36,240 nt of DNA from a virus (IMGVR_UViG_3300032083_003746:1-36240), one strand, 5' to 3'; positions 1 to 7,966 are shown, numbered from the stretch's first letter. The notes: generated from the letters alone by a model not told the origin. Made by a program: numbers and translations.

Positions 1-456
1 ATCTTTTTCAAATCTTGCTGATACATCTACAAAATCAAACTTTTTAATCATGAGTAAAGCAAGATCCTCTCCATCTGTTGCATCACTATATTTAACAACC
101 ACAGCATCCATAGATAATTCCCCAACAGTAATACCGTTTTCTATGAGCTTTTTAACTATCTTAACATCTTTAAATACAGGTTTCTTTAGTGTTTTACCTT
201 CAATATCTAAAATACTTCTGACACTTCTGATACCCTCTAAAACATGTGCGGCTGTCCATACAAAATTTACATTTTTTTCACCATCGTCTGATTGTATTTT
301 TCTCGTAAATATAACACCACTACCAGAACCTCTATCTGTTTTAATGGTCACGCTAATATCTTGTAAGTATTGACTGACAGGAATCTCTTCTGCTTGTAAA
401 ATAGATACTGGTATTAACATTAATGTGATTATAAATAGTGGGGCTAGTTTAATCAT
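1..456 (-). CDS. Exported trypsin-like serine protease (C-terminus beyond window)
   Basis: The frame stays open to the left edge, giving the first 152 residues. Residues 1-22 form a signal peptide: Lys3, then a hydrophobic core, then a probable cleavage after LQA. The mature part starts a chymotrypsin/HtrA-type fold: GSGSGVIF at 43-50, the catalytic-His motif TAAHV with His71, and a DLALL motif with Asp131 as the likely acid. The Ser motif would lie outside the window. I chose the ATG at 456 because AAGGAG lies 9 nt upstream; the in-frame ATG at 465 directly abuts that box. The start overlaps the stop of the 51-aa gene (ATGA). It would act outside the cytoplasm. It follows a papain-like protease gene, so two different proteases sit side by side. 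The family call is solid; the target is unknown. Confidence 0.8.
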   Translation of the reverse strand, partial: MIKLAPLFIITLMLIPVSILQAEEIPVSQYLQDISVTIKTDRGSGSGVIFTRKIQSDDGEKNVNFVWTAAHVLEGIRSVRSILDIEGKTLKKPVFKDVKIVKKLIENGITVGELSMDAVVVKYSDATDGEDLALLMIKKFDFVDVSARFEKD

Positions 457-608
457 TTTATCCATCTCCTTAGGAAATCTAAAACTGGTCTTTTTTTGTC
501 TGGTACAACATCATGTTGTGTAGGTTTAAACATTTTTAAAATTGCTAATATAAAATTAGTAATTGTTTTAATCAGGCTATTTAAAGCTATTTTATCTAAT
601 AATTTCAT
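453..608 (-). CDS. Small 51-residue protein between two protease genes
   Basis: This short gene fits exactly between its neighbours. Its ATG overlaps the TGA of the papain-like protease gene (ATGA), and its TGA overlaps the ATG of the trypsin-like protease gene (ATGA). The product begins MKLLDKIALNSLIKTITNF, has an amphipathic or weakly hydrophobic stretch at about residues 8-27, and ends in a basic tail (KKRPVLDFLRRWIK). It is probably membrane-associated. I recognise no family. The double overlap and matching codon style argue that it is a real, translationally coupled gene. Confidence 0.6.
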   Translation of the reverse strand: MKLLDKIALNSLIKTITNFILAILKMFKPTQHDVVPDKKRPVLDFLRRWIK

Positions 609-1531
609 AAGTAATCTACGAAGCCGTAGTCCGGGAGTTTTTGTGGTGGAAATCCGTTAAAGTCACTAAAGGCATAAGCTCCGTTTTGCCTTAACATACC
701 TTCTGCAACATCTGCATGTATTAAAAAAGATCCATCTGGGATTGGACCCCATTCTGGGTGTCCTCCGCTATTAAATTTACCCCAGCTGTTTTGTATAAGA
801 AAAGCAGGCTCATCACCAGTATCGTCACAAGCCGTCCAGGCCATCGCATGATTCCAGGACCCACTTTTTCGAGCAAATCCCTTGCTATTTCTTTTGTTAG
901 AAAATCCATAATTACTACAAACACTTAATCCATACCCATTGGCTAGCGCATCTCTAGCTTCTTCAACAGTTCTAATTAGAGAAACTGTTTTTATTTGATG
1001 TTCATCAGCTTTATCTATTACTTTATCTGGTAAGCCTCTAGCCCCCCATTTAGCACCCATGCTACCGTTATATTTACTAAAATCTGCTACTCCTGGATAA
1101 TTTTTACGAACTAATACCCCACCTGTTTGGCTAACAAAAGTTGCAGCACGACTACAACTCATTCCTTGACCACCATGACCTCTACACCCATAGATAGCCT
1201 CCGTAGCGCCTCTAGCAATCCAGCTCTCTTTATCTCCTTTAACATCTATTTCAATGGCTCTAGTTACATCGCAAGCATTACGAGTAGCATGAGAAACACA
1301 ATCTCCTGTGGTTTGTCTTTCTATATAAGCATTTTTATCAAATTTTAAAACCGACTTAAAAGGAGTTGATAATTTACCTTTACCACTATTTTTAATTTTT
1401 TTAGCACCATCTTTGAAATAGGCATACTTAGATGTGCTTATTAACTCATCAAAGATATGTGGTTCTGAAATTGAACCTATAAAACCTTTTTTATATAGAT
1501 TATATAATTGATCTGGAGTCATTCTAGACAT
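605..1531 (-). CDS. Papain-like (C1 family) cysteine protease
   Basis: The 308-residue product carries the papain catalytic elements in order: oxyanion-hole Gln73 and nucleophile Cys78 in RQTTGDCVSHA, His228 in SWNHAMAW, and Asn248 in IQNSWG. No signal peptide is visible; the N-terminal 65 residues are a charged extension that may be a propeptide-like segment. The start ATG overlaps the upstream stop (TAATG), with GAGGG about 10 nt before it. It lies downstream of a run of small membrane proteins and directly upstream of a 51-aa gene and an exported serine protease. It could process virion proteins or act on host envelope proteins; the sequence does not decide. The family assignment is firm. 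Confidence 0.88.
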   Translation of the reverse strand: MSRMTPDQLYNLYKKGFIGSISEPHIFDELISTSKYAYFKDGAKKIKNSGKGKLSTPFKSVLKFDKNAYIERQTTGDCVSHATRNACDVTRAIEIDVKGDKESWIARGATEAIYGCRGHGGQGMSCSRAATFVSQTGGVLVRKNYPGVADFSKYNGSMGAKWGARGLPDKVIDKADEHQIKTVSLIRTVEEARDALANGYGLSVCSNYGFSNKRNSKGFARKSGSWNHAMAWTACDDTGDEPAFLIQNSWGKFNSGGHPEWGPIPDGSFLIHADVAEGMLRQNGAYAFSDFNGFPPQKLPDYGFVDYL

Positions 1532-2034
1532 TATTTTGAACCCTCATAAAAAGCCCAGCTTAAAGCTCTAAAGGCGTTAACAGATTTTTGTCTCGTTGTA
1601 TTATCTAAGATAACGTCGTCTGAGCCGATAGCTGTAATAAGTAAATCTTTAGCAGACTCCGCTAAATTTGGATATTTGTCTTTAATATCAAGTCTAAGCA
1701 TTTTACCAGCTAAACTATTAGCTGATTTAATACTAGCGGTATCTTTAATAATCTCATCTTCATTATCTAAAGATATTAAAGTTGCCATATCTGAATATAA
1801 AGCAGATAATTTCATACAGTCGCTAGGCTTGGTTGAATCATTAGATTCTCCAAGTATATTAATTATTATTCTGGCTTTATTTAGTAATTCAGTATCTGCT
1901 GGAGCATCTGTCACATATGTCTCCACAGAGCACTTGGGTTCTAAAGCAGGAATACTGAAAGAACTTAAATCTGGTTTAAATAAACCTATCGCTACTAATC
2001 CTGTAGCTATAAAAAGTAATCCTTTGTTATTCAT
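1531..2034 (-). CDS. Small exported or membrane-anchored protein, unknown function
   Basis: The 167-residue product starts MNNKGLLFIATGLVAIGLF, a single N-terminal transmembrane or signal-anchor helix, followed by a soluble mostly helical domain with two Cys (CSVET and DCMKL). I chose the ATG at 2034 over an in-frame ATG at 2067 because GGAG lies 6 nt before it and it gives a compact ATGAATAA overlap with the preceding stop. I recognise no family. It is one of four consecutive small membrane proteins leading into the protease genes, so a shared role at the envelope is plausible but unproven. Confidence 0.65.
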   Translation of the reverse strand: MNNKGLLFIATGLVAIGLFKPDLSSFSIPALEPKCSVETYVTDAPADTELLNKARIIINILGESNDSTKPSDCMKLSALYSDMATLISLDNEDEIIKDTASIKSANSLAGKMLRLDIKDKYPNLAESAKDLLITAIGSDDVILDNTTRQKSVNAFRALSWAFYEGSK

Positions 2035-2431
2035 TATTATCTCCAGAAAAGGACTGTTTATCTTCACAAATATTTGGACTTAAATACGGAAACATTTGAT
2101 CAGCGACTTCTACAGCTTTATCACAACCACTCTTGACCGCTAAATCTCTTGTTTGCTTCCATGAAACTACAAGATCAAAAAATACATCTCTTTCTTCTGA
2201 ATTAACCTTTGGAGAAGAAGGAAACGAGTCTGGAATATCTGGTACTACAACCTTAACACTTTCGGGTATTTGGTTTTTTACGCTGTTAAATAAATTTAAA
2301 AGCAATTTTTGAATTGGGCTTAATTTATCTTTAAACAAAACCCATATTACTATTCCTACCCCAGCATACAACGCTAAATCTGTTACTCCTAATCCAGCGC
2401 TAAATTCTTCAAAACTTTGTGTAAAATTCAT
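2027..2431 (-). CDS. Single-pass membrane protein, unknown function
   Basis: The 134-residue product has one transmembrane helix at about residues 17-34 (DLALYAGVGIVIWVLF), then a basic/amphipathic segment, a Pro-rich joint (VVPDIPDSFPSSP), and a helical C-terminal domain with two Cys. The ATG is preceded by AAAGGACA at good spacing. It overlaps the next gene by 8 nt. No family is recognised. Its layout (helix, linker, soluble domain) is similar in outline to that of the next gene, but I see no clear sequence similarity. Confidence 0.65.
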   Translation of the reverse strand: MNFTQSFEEFSAGLGVTDLALYAGVGIVIWVLFKDKLSPIQKLLLNLFNSVKNQIPESVKVVVPDIPDSFPSSPKVNSEERDVFFDLVVSWKQTRDLAVKSGCDKAVEVADQMFPYLSPNICEDKQSFSGDNNE

Positions 2432-2441
2432 AATTGTCCTT

Positions 2442-2870
2442 TCATGGTATATATAAAACTGTTACAGATTGATTTTGATAATCTTCATCGTCTAATTGTT
2501 TTTTAAGAAAAATACCTGTTTGTCTAAAAGTAGCAACCAAAGCATCAATACTAGATCCTACTAAAATCATTAAAAATGCTTTGACATATTTGTGAATTAT
2601 AGGTTCTATGATATTAGGTATTACTGGTATATTCACAGCTATAAATACTTTATCATAAAAATCTGATAATAATTTTAATGCTAATTCTTTTTTGTCTGGG
2701 CTGCTTATATCAGTACCAATTTTTTCAATAATTTGAATAACACTAGCTGTAACTACTTGTAAAATTTTCCATGCTTCAGCTACTGCGAATCTTTTGACAT
2801 TTTTCAAGCTATCCTTAACTTGATTGGTTAGATTGTCAACTTCATTAGTAATTAATTCTTTACTATTCAT
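2442..2870 (-). CDS. Helical protein with a central hydrophobic segment, unknown
   Basis: The product is 142 residues from the ATG at 2870, which has GAGG 5 nt upstream; a longer in-frame start at 2921 would overlap the preceding gene and lacks such a box. The N-terminal third is helical and charged. The middle holds a Pro-rich hydrophobic stretch (VFIAVNIPVIPNIIEP), followed by a second hydrophobic segment (FLMILVGSSIDALVATF). This suggests membrane association. No enzymatic motif is seen and no family is recognised. Confidence 0.62.
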   Translation of the reverse strand: MNSKELITNEVDNLTNQVKDSLKNVKRFAVAEAWKILQVVTASVIQIIEKIGTDISSPDKKELALKLLSDFYDKVFIAVNIPVIPNIIEPIIHKYVKAFLMILVGSSIDALVATFRQTGIFLKKQLDDEDYQNQSVTVLYIP

Positions 2871-2877
2871 TATTACC

Positions 2878-3357
2878 TCATGTGTGTATATATTTACGAA
2901 TTTCTTGATAAATTGAATCACCGATACCGTTAATATTAATCAGTTCTTTAATATCTTTAAATTTTTGATTATTTCTATAGTCTATTATTTTTTGTGCTGT
3001 AGCAGGTCCTATGTGTGGCAATTGAATCAACTCTCCTAAACTTGCTTGGTTTATATTAACTGTAGATATCTTTTTGTCTATTCCTATATAATCTTCTAAT
3101 TCTTTCCGTTGATTGTCTTGTTCCTTTTGTTTAGTTATTTCCTGTTGTACTTTTTCTTTTTCTCGTTTCTTAAGATATCTAGATAATACCATACATTGGC
3201 CACCCAATAAAATGATACTCTCCACACCGTGAGTAACTGCGCTGATAAGATCGTCTTTGGTATCTGGTTCAGTAATTACTCCAATGATAAATAAGCCACT
3301 AATAATGAAGCTAACTAATGTAAACCAGAATTCACTTGTTTGGTAAGATTTTTTCAT
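2878..3357 (-). CDS. Holin-like membrane region fused to a ComEA-like helix-hairpin-helix domain
   Basis: The 159-residue product (ATG at 3357, GAGG 7 nt upstream) has two hydrophobic helices at about 10-28 and 44-60. A highly charged probable coiled coil follows at 62-90, then a double helix-hairpin-helix at about 100-156 (VNINQASLGELIQLPHIGPATA, split across two turns, then NINGIGDSIYQEI). The C-terminal half matches the ComEA DNA-binding domain used in DNA uptake. The N-terminal half resembles small two-helix phage holins in size and layout, but holin function is only an inference. A membrane protein that presents a sequence-independent DNA-binding domain is unusual in a phage. The Shine-Dalgarno box lies in a possible hairpin. 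Confidence 0.75.
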   Translation of the reverse strand: MKKSYQTSEFWFTLVSFIISGLFIIGVITEPDTKDDLISAVTHGVESIILLGGQCMVLSRYLKKREKEKVQQEITKQKEQDNQRKELEDYIGIDKKISTVNINQASLGELIQLPHIGPATAQKIIDYRNNQKFKDIKELININGIGDSIYQEIRKYIHT

Positions 3358-3363
3358 AAGTAG

Positions 3364-3391
3364 TCCTCTGTTATATCTATACACCAGAGGA
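3364..3391 (-). promoter_or_regulatory. Possible hairpin sequestering the Shine-Dalgarno box of the holin/HhH gene
   Basis: On the minus strand TCCTCTG (3391-3385) can pair with CAGAGGA (3370-3364) across a 14-nt loop. The second arm contains the GAGG box used by the ATG at 3357. Pairing would hide the ribosome-binding site. There is no T-run after it, so it is not a typical terminator. It lies in one of the few real intergenic gaps (3358-3406). Confidence 0.35.
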
Positions 3392-3406
3392 GAACTTATG
3401 TATTAT

Positions 3407-3598
3407 TTAGGCTGAGTAATATGTTGGATCATCAAATTTAGTGTCATATTTAGCTTCTATATCAGCTATAACAGGTTTGTTTGATACATATGTATCTATT
3501 TTGTCTTTAGCTGTCGGACCTGTGGGTTTGGTAGATACTACAATAGTACCATTTTTAATAGGATTAGCTGGTATGCTTTTTTGAATATCGTTTGCCAT
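3407..3598 (-). CDS. Small 63-residue soluble protein, unknown
   Basis: The product starts MANDIQKSIPANPIKNGTIVV and is short, polar and Pro/Thr/Lys-rich, with no Cys and no membrane segment. A strong CAGGAG box lies about 9 nt before the ATG. It sits directly after the two Cys-rich paralogues in transcription order. No family is recognised; it may be a minor virion or accessory protein. Confidence 0.6.
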   Translation of the reverse strand: MANDIQKSIPANPIKNGTIVVSTKPTGPTAKDKIDTYVSNKPVIADIEAKYDTKFDDPTYYSA

Positions 3599-3626
3599 AA
3601 TTTATTCTCCTGTTGTTATATTTGAT

Positions 3627-4829
3627 TTAGTCAATACTTATAGTGGTATTAGGATCTGGTTGCCTTGAAATTTTTGGGTTTACACCAGGATGGATCTCCG
3701 TTTGAATGAAAGGTCCGTTACCTTTAGCTCCTTTACCCAGTTGGCCGTTACCATTGCCTTCTTGTGGAGCAGCTGCAAATAGAGGAGAACACGTACAGGA
3801 TCCAGAAAGTATTTCTATGAAAACTTTTGATGGGCATTTTTTCTGAGAACAAGAATTAATAAAGAGCGCAGCTTTCTCCATAAACCTTGCAATAGATTTT
3901 GCACACCCTTCATTACCAGCGGCTGCTACAGCTGCTTCGATTGCTGCTGTATAGTCTAGACCTGCAAAAGGATTTGATTGCCTATCATTGTAATAACCTT
4001 TACTAAGAGTTACCTCTTTTGATGCATATGCTTTGACTTCACAAGCATTTGCTGGAGGAGCTATACCTGTAAGATATTGCCAAGATAAATTAGACCCAGG
4101 ACAAACAGCATAACCTGGCAGAGCTCCTTTTGGGTGTAATTGCCATACTGATCTAGTAGGCGCACAACCGCCTTTAATATTTTTCGGCTGTTGGCAACAT
4201 AAGGTGTAGCCGCCACCAATAGCTGATCCAGTATAGCCGTTTGGACATCGCCCTCTAGTTATTTGCATTTCCTGACCAGTGCCGTTGGTTAAGGTATTTT
4301 CTCCGTGACAAAATGTTTTTACATTAGGAGGCGTTGCTCCTACTGGTGTAATACTGCTAAGACCTGGGTATCCATGAGTATCGGTATCATCATCAGTAGC
4401 AGTAAAGCAATGTATAGTTATATTAACAACGCAATTGCATTGTATGCTTGCAAATCTAGGAGGATCATCTGCACCCGCCCCTTTTGCACTACAATTTAAA
4501 CCCATAACATTTGCAGCATTATACAACTCACTTAAGAATTTTTTCAATAGTTGCGGATTGTCTCTATGTCCTCGAATCACTTTTAGCACTAATGTGCCAC
4601 TACACAAAGCTCCTAAACCTCTAGGATTGCATATAGCTCCTGCTGGTTTGGGTTCACATGTTACATTAGGAGGCACAGCATAACTTATAGGTAAGCATTC
4701 ATCATAACTACAACCGACTTCAACTTCTCCTTTAGTTCCGTTTATTTCTTTTAATTTTTCACCATTAAGATCACAATAACTGTGTGTTACTGGCGTATCT
4801 TTATTTAGTATTATTGTAACACTACCCAT
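3627..4829 (-). CDS. Cys-rich phage protein, paralogue A
   Basis: The 400-residue product has about 22 cysteines and no signal peptide or membrane helix. It is a diverged tandem copy of the next gene upstream. Shared landmarks in the same order are YNAANxxGxNCxAKG (about 103), a CxC cluster, CPxGxTxxAxGGxxxLCC (about 195-215), and NPFAG (about 287). The C-terminal tail is Gly/Asn/Pro-rich with low complexity. An extracellular or virion-surface, disulfide-stabilised role is inferred from Cys content. The start has AAGGA about 12 nt upstream, which is a long spacing. No known family is recognised. Confidence 0.7.
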   Translation of the reverse strand: MGSVTIILNKDTPVTHSYCDLNGEKLKEINGTKGEVEVGCSYDECLPISYAVPPNVTCEPKPAGAICNPRGLGALCSGTLVLKVIRGHRDNPQLLKKFLSELYNAANVMGLNCSAKGAGADDPPRFASIQCNCVVNITIHCFTATDDDTDTHGYPGLSSITPVGATPPNVKTFCHGENTLTNGTGQEMQITRGRCPNGYTGSAIGGGYTLCCQQPKNIKGGCAPTRSVWQLHPKGALPGYAVCPGSNLSWQYLTGIAPPANACEVKAYASKEVTLSKGYYNDRQSNPFAGLDYTAAIEAAVAAAGNEGCAKSIARFMEKAALFINSCSQKKCPSKVFIEILSGSCTCSPLFAAAPQEGNGNGQLGKGAKGNGPFIQTEIHPGVNPKISRQPDPNTTISID

Positions 4830-4847
4830 ATGATTAAATTTCCTTTT

Positions 4848-6080
4848 TTATATGCCACCTGGATCAGATGGTTCTGGATTAGTCGGTACATCAAATTTAG
4901 GGTCAGTAACTGTTGGACCTCCGGGCCCGTTACCTCCATTGCCGCCGCCATCACCGGGCCAGCCTCCCTCAAGAACCGGATCCGAACATGGAGAACAGCT
5001 TACACTGACGCTCTCAACTGACATCAGTACCGCCGCGCATCCAGGTTTTAACTTCTCGCAAGCGCTGGTAAAACTCTGTAGATCTGGGTCGTTCAGGGCC
5101 TCACTTACGGCCTTGTCAGCAGCACTTTGGGCTGATGGTATACAGCCACTCACTATACCATCTTTAAATGTGTCCGCTGTTATACCAGCAAACGGATTTG
5201 CACAAGGTTCTGGAAAATAACCTGATGAGCCGCAAAGATCTGAGCCTGCTAATGCCTCAAACCCGCAAGTATCATTAGGTCCAGGTACCGGTGCTAAATA
5301 TTGATATGATTGCCCATTGTTGCAAGTCCAAGGTCCTCCACCCGTGTCATGTTTCGTTAACATAAAAGGACCAACATGTAGAGAACAAGCCATGTTTCCG
5401 GGTAAACTAGCAGGGTTTTTACAGCACAAAATCGAGCCACCTAGAGCCAGAACTGTGGTACCTGCAGGACACTTTGGTGGAATACCCACTGCAGCTGTAA
5501 TTGCGTTTACATTACCTCCTAAAGTGTTACCACCAGTACAACTTACAGGCATAGCAGGAACAGCACCACCTACAGGAGATCCATCCTCATCGTAGCCTGA
5601 TGCCCCCACCTCAATCTGATCCTGCTCTCCTTCATTAGTATGACAATAAGCTTTTACATACGCTGTTGCATTACAACAGCAATCTTTTAATTTACTAGGA
5701 TTTCTATTACCGTGACCCTTAGCCGTACAATTTGCTCCCTGAGTATTAGCTGCATTATATCCATAATTTAGATGCAGAAGTCTGGTCGCTGGATCCCAGG
5801 GGGCATTCAGAATTTTTCTTAAAACATTTCCACCACAACCACTCCATTTACTTACACTACAACCACCGGATTGTCTACCTCCTTTTGGTGTGCATGTAAT
5901 ACCACCGTCACCACCCCATTGAATAGGCCAACAAGCGCCTACCGTTACGCTTGCCATAGCTACTTCCTCATCAATAGTGATTTTATTTCGTTTCATTGCC
6001 TCCTTAATACAGGCAGTTTCGGACGATAATGATAATTTGATTGAGTTTGTGTTCACACCGAATTCTATGGTTTCACTCAT
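4848..6080 (-). CDS. Cys-rich phage protein, paralogue B, Gly-rich tail
   Basis: The 410-residue product has about 24 cysteines and shares the landmark motifs of paralogue A: YNAANTQGANCTAKG, a DCCCN cluster, CPAGTTVLALGGSILCC and NPFAG. It ends in a Gly/Pro/Asn-rich tail (GGWPGDGGGNGGNGPGGP). A good GAGGAG box lies 6 nt before the ATG. The DNA from about 4860 to 5600 is visibly richer in G+C than its surroundings, with G/C-ending codons rare elsewhere in the window. That could reflect recent acquisition or selection on this protein. No signal peptide is present. Function unknown; a virion surface component is a reasonable inference. Confidence 0.7.
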   Translation of the reverse strand: MSETIEFGVNTNSIKLSLSSETACIKEAMKRNKITIDEEVAMASVTVGACWPIQWGGDGGITCTPKGGRQSGGCSVSKWSGCGGNVLRKILNAPWDPATRLLHLNYGYNAANTQGANCTAKGHGNRNPSKLKDCCCNATAYVKAYCHTNEGEQDQIEVGASGYDEDGSPVGGAVPAMPVSCTGGNTLGGNVNAITAAVGIPPKCPAGTTVLALGGSILCCKNPASLPGNMACSLHVGPFMLTKHDTGGGPWTCNNGQSYQYLAPVPGPNDTCGFEALAGSDLCGSSGYFPEPCANPFAGITADTFKDGIVSGCIPSAQSAADKAVSEALNDPDLQSFTSACEKLKPGCAAVLMSVESVSVSCSPCSDPVLEGGWPGDGGGNGGNGPGGPTVTDPKFDVPTNPEPSDPGGI

Positions 6081-6083
6081 GTG

Positions 6084-6416
6084 TTACTCCTCTATTCTTT
6101 TTTCTAGGTTGTCTAATGTTTTGCTTAAAGTGGCGATGTTGATTTTTAACTCTGTCATCACCTCTGTATTTTTTTCTAAAGCTCTAAATAAAATATTAGT
6201 AGCTTCTTTGCTGTCGTTTAATCTTTCCATGATAAAATTTCTATCTTTGGCATATTGACTACCTTGAGACTGAGCAGCAATCATTTCTTCTACTTCTTTT
6301 TTATTAACTAAATTTCTAACAAATGTAGTCCAAAAACCTATTAAGGCTATAACTACACTTGCCATGTGTGTGGTAAAGTTATCAAAAAAATGACCCACGG
6401 TATTAGGATCTGCCAT
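6084..6416 (-). CDS. Membrane-anchored coiled-coil protein
   Basis: The 110-residue product has one transmembrane helix at about residues 18-36 (MASVVIALIGFWTTFV), followed by a long charged helix with heptad spacing to the end (about 40-110). This layout is common in phage lysis accessory or spanin-like proteins and in membrane-tethered assembly factors. No Shine-Dalgarno box is obvious. The ATG sits 1 nt after the preceding stop, which points to translational coupling. The specific role is not determined. Confidence 0.62.
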   Translation of the reverse strand: MADPNTVGHFFDNFTTHMASVVIALIGFWTTFVRNLVNKKEVEEMIAAQSQGSQYAKDRNFIMERLNDSKEATNILFRALEKNTEVMTELKINIATLSKTLDNLEKRIEE

Positions 6417-6417
6417 A

Positions 6418-6636
6418 TCAATTATCGCATTCTGTACAAAGACCTAAAATCTTATTCCAAAAATTACATTTTGGTGGTTTAATAGTAGACCAACAATCAC
6501 AACATTTTTTTAAATCAATATATTTTTTATTATCAGTAGATAGAGATCGCTCAAAAGCTTGAGCGACCTCGTCTTCTGTTAGTAAAAGATCAATGCATCT
6601 ATCATCTACATAAACTTTAGTATGTATAAATTTCAT
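6418..6636 (-). CDS. Small Cys-containing protein, unknown
   Basis: I place the start at the ATG at 6636 (MKFIHTKVYVDD), giving 72 residues; a TTG two codons upstream is less likely. The C-terminal half has six Cys, arranged as CCDC, then a single Cys, then CxxC (KCCDCWST, KCNF, LCTEC). This could be a small metal-binding or disulfide knuckle. The N-terminal half is acidic and helical. No family is recognised. Confidence 0.55.
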   Translation of the reverse strand: MKFIHTKVYVDDRCIDLLLTEDEVAQAFERSLSTDNKKYIDLKKCCDCWSTIKPPKCNFWNKILGLCTECDN

Positions 6637-6642
6637 AATCAA

Positions 6643-7155
6643 TTACTTTGCTGGATAATTTTGGGAAGTAGGTTTACTAGCATTAGCTTTAAATGTAATA
6701 CTACCAGGAATAGCAGCGTTAGATCTAGCAGCATTGTCGTTACCATAACTATCTGAACTAGTAGCAGGATAACTTAATGCAAAATCTCCAGTAAAGATGT
6801 TAAATTTACCGGCTCTAATAGCAGTAGCTGTTAGAACAGTGCTGGCACTTTCTATATAATTAATACTTCTTACATATGCTGGGTATATGCTACCATTACG
6901 CAAAGGTCTTTTAGATCCTACAGGATCTGATGATCTTTGAGCTATTAAAGTATTGGTATCTTTACCAAAAGCATATCCTAGAATAGCTTTTTGCGCATCG
7001 TCGCCATTATGAGGAGTTGAGTCAAATACATGAGTCTGATCATAATAATTAGCTGGTTTGTGGATTTTAACATTAGCAGATCCTGAGGAACCTGCAGCGA
7101 TAGTTGTTTTATTAGACCCTTCTGTTGACCCAACAACATAGTGAATACTTGCCAT
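6643..7155 (-). CDS. Probable virion protein, unknown family
   Basis: The 170-residue product is soluble, without Cys, and rich in Ala/Ser/Thr/Asn (start MASIHYVVGSTEGSNKTT). Such composition is typical of beta-rich phage structural proteins, but no homologous family is recognised. A strong AAGGAG box precedes the ATG by 7 nt, the best in this part of the window. A 64-nt gap separates it from the glycosyltransferase upstream, so it may begin a separately expressed unit. Strong translation signals would fit an abundant product. Confidence 0.55.
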   Translation of the reverse strand: MASIHYVVGSTEGSNKTTIAAGSSGSANVKIHKPANYYDQTHVFDSTPHNGDDAQKAILGYAFGKDTNTLIAQRSSDPVGSKRPLRNGSIYPAYVRSINYIESASTVLTATAIRAGKFNIFTGDFALSYPATSSDSYGNDNAARSNAAIPGSITFKANASKPTSQNYPAK

Positions 7156-7219
7156 GATATCTCCTTAATATTCGTTTAGATTGGATGATGATACTGTTTC
7201 ATATGGTATATACACCTTT

Positions 7220-7966
7220 TTATTGAAAAAGTTTATACCAATCAGAATACTCTTCAGGAGAGATTAGTATGTTAGAGCAGCTAGCGTCCAATTGCGTTCT
7301 AGATACAAAATCGGTCCTCACATTCACTATTTTGCGAGTAGAACACAATAAATCAAATTTATCAACATTATCAGAGATACAGCTATCTATTTGTTTATAT
7401 AAGGGAAATATCGTGTTCAGTAATTTCTTAGCCCCAGTATTAGATAAAACATATCCGTAAGTTCCAGTAATTAACCCCCTAGGTTTTGAAACAATATTAT
7501 TTATAACCTTTTTTTGAAAGCCGGGTATTTCATTACATCCTAAATATAAAATGTCAAAAATATGATTATTGACTTCTATTTCTTCTAATACTCTTGCTAA
7601 ATCATTATCAAAATTTTCATTAATAATAATATCATCTTCTAATACTAAGAAAGGCTTATGGCTATCTTGGCATTCTTGATAAATTAAATGATGAGATAAA
7701 GCACAAGCTAATGATCCATAAGTTAATGAAATACCATAAACTCTTTGTTTCTTTGCTATAATATCGTTTTTAGCTTTATTGGTAACAATATAATCTGGAA
7801 CTAATCTGATATCTAAAAATTTACCAACTACAGCTTCGTATCTTTTACATGTTTTAGATAAAAACTTAGATTTTTTAACTTCTTTTTCAAAGTATACTTT
7901 TTTATTTTTATCTTCATCTAAATTAATATAATAATTTTTATCGAAATATGTATATAAGTCTATCAT
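7220..7966 (-). CDS. Glycosyltransferase family 25 (LPS-type galactosyltransferase fold)
   Basis: The 248-residue product shows the GT25 pattern. FDKNYYINLDED near the N-terminus matches the start of the family. GSLACALSHHLIYQECQ at about 86-103 and LVLEDDIIINENF at about 107-121 match the nucleotide-sugar and metal-binding core, with EDD as the acidic motif. TGTYGYVLSNTGAKKLL and QIDSCISD at about 164-195 match the C-terminal core. It is likely to transfer a hexose onto a glycan. It ends the run of four glycosyltransferase genes at 7.2-11.3 kb and overlaps the upstream gene (ATGA). Acceptor unknown. Confidence 0.85.
   Translation of the reverse strand: MIDLYTYFDKNYYINLDEDKNKKVYFEKEVKKSKFLSKTCKRYEAVVGKFLDIRLVPDYIVTNKAKNDIIAKKQRVYGISLTYGSLACALSHHLIYQECQDSHKPFLVLEDDIIINENFDNDLARVLEEIEVNNHIFDILYLGCNEIPGFQKKVINNIVSKPRGLITGTYGYVLSNTGAKKLLNTIFPLYKQIDSCISDNVDKFDLLCSTRKIVNVRTDFVSRTQLDASCSNILISPEEYSDWYKLFQ

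Noticed and set aside
50-373. Plus-strand 107-codon frame at the left end
   Set aside because: It is antisense to the trypsin-like protease gene, whose motifs are convincing.
7156-7219. Promoter or terminator in the 64-nt gap
   Set aside because: The short GGTG/TACC pairing has no T-run, and no -35/-10 pair with proper spacing was found. Only the Shine-Dalgarno box is convincing.
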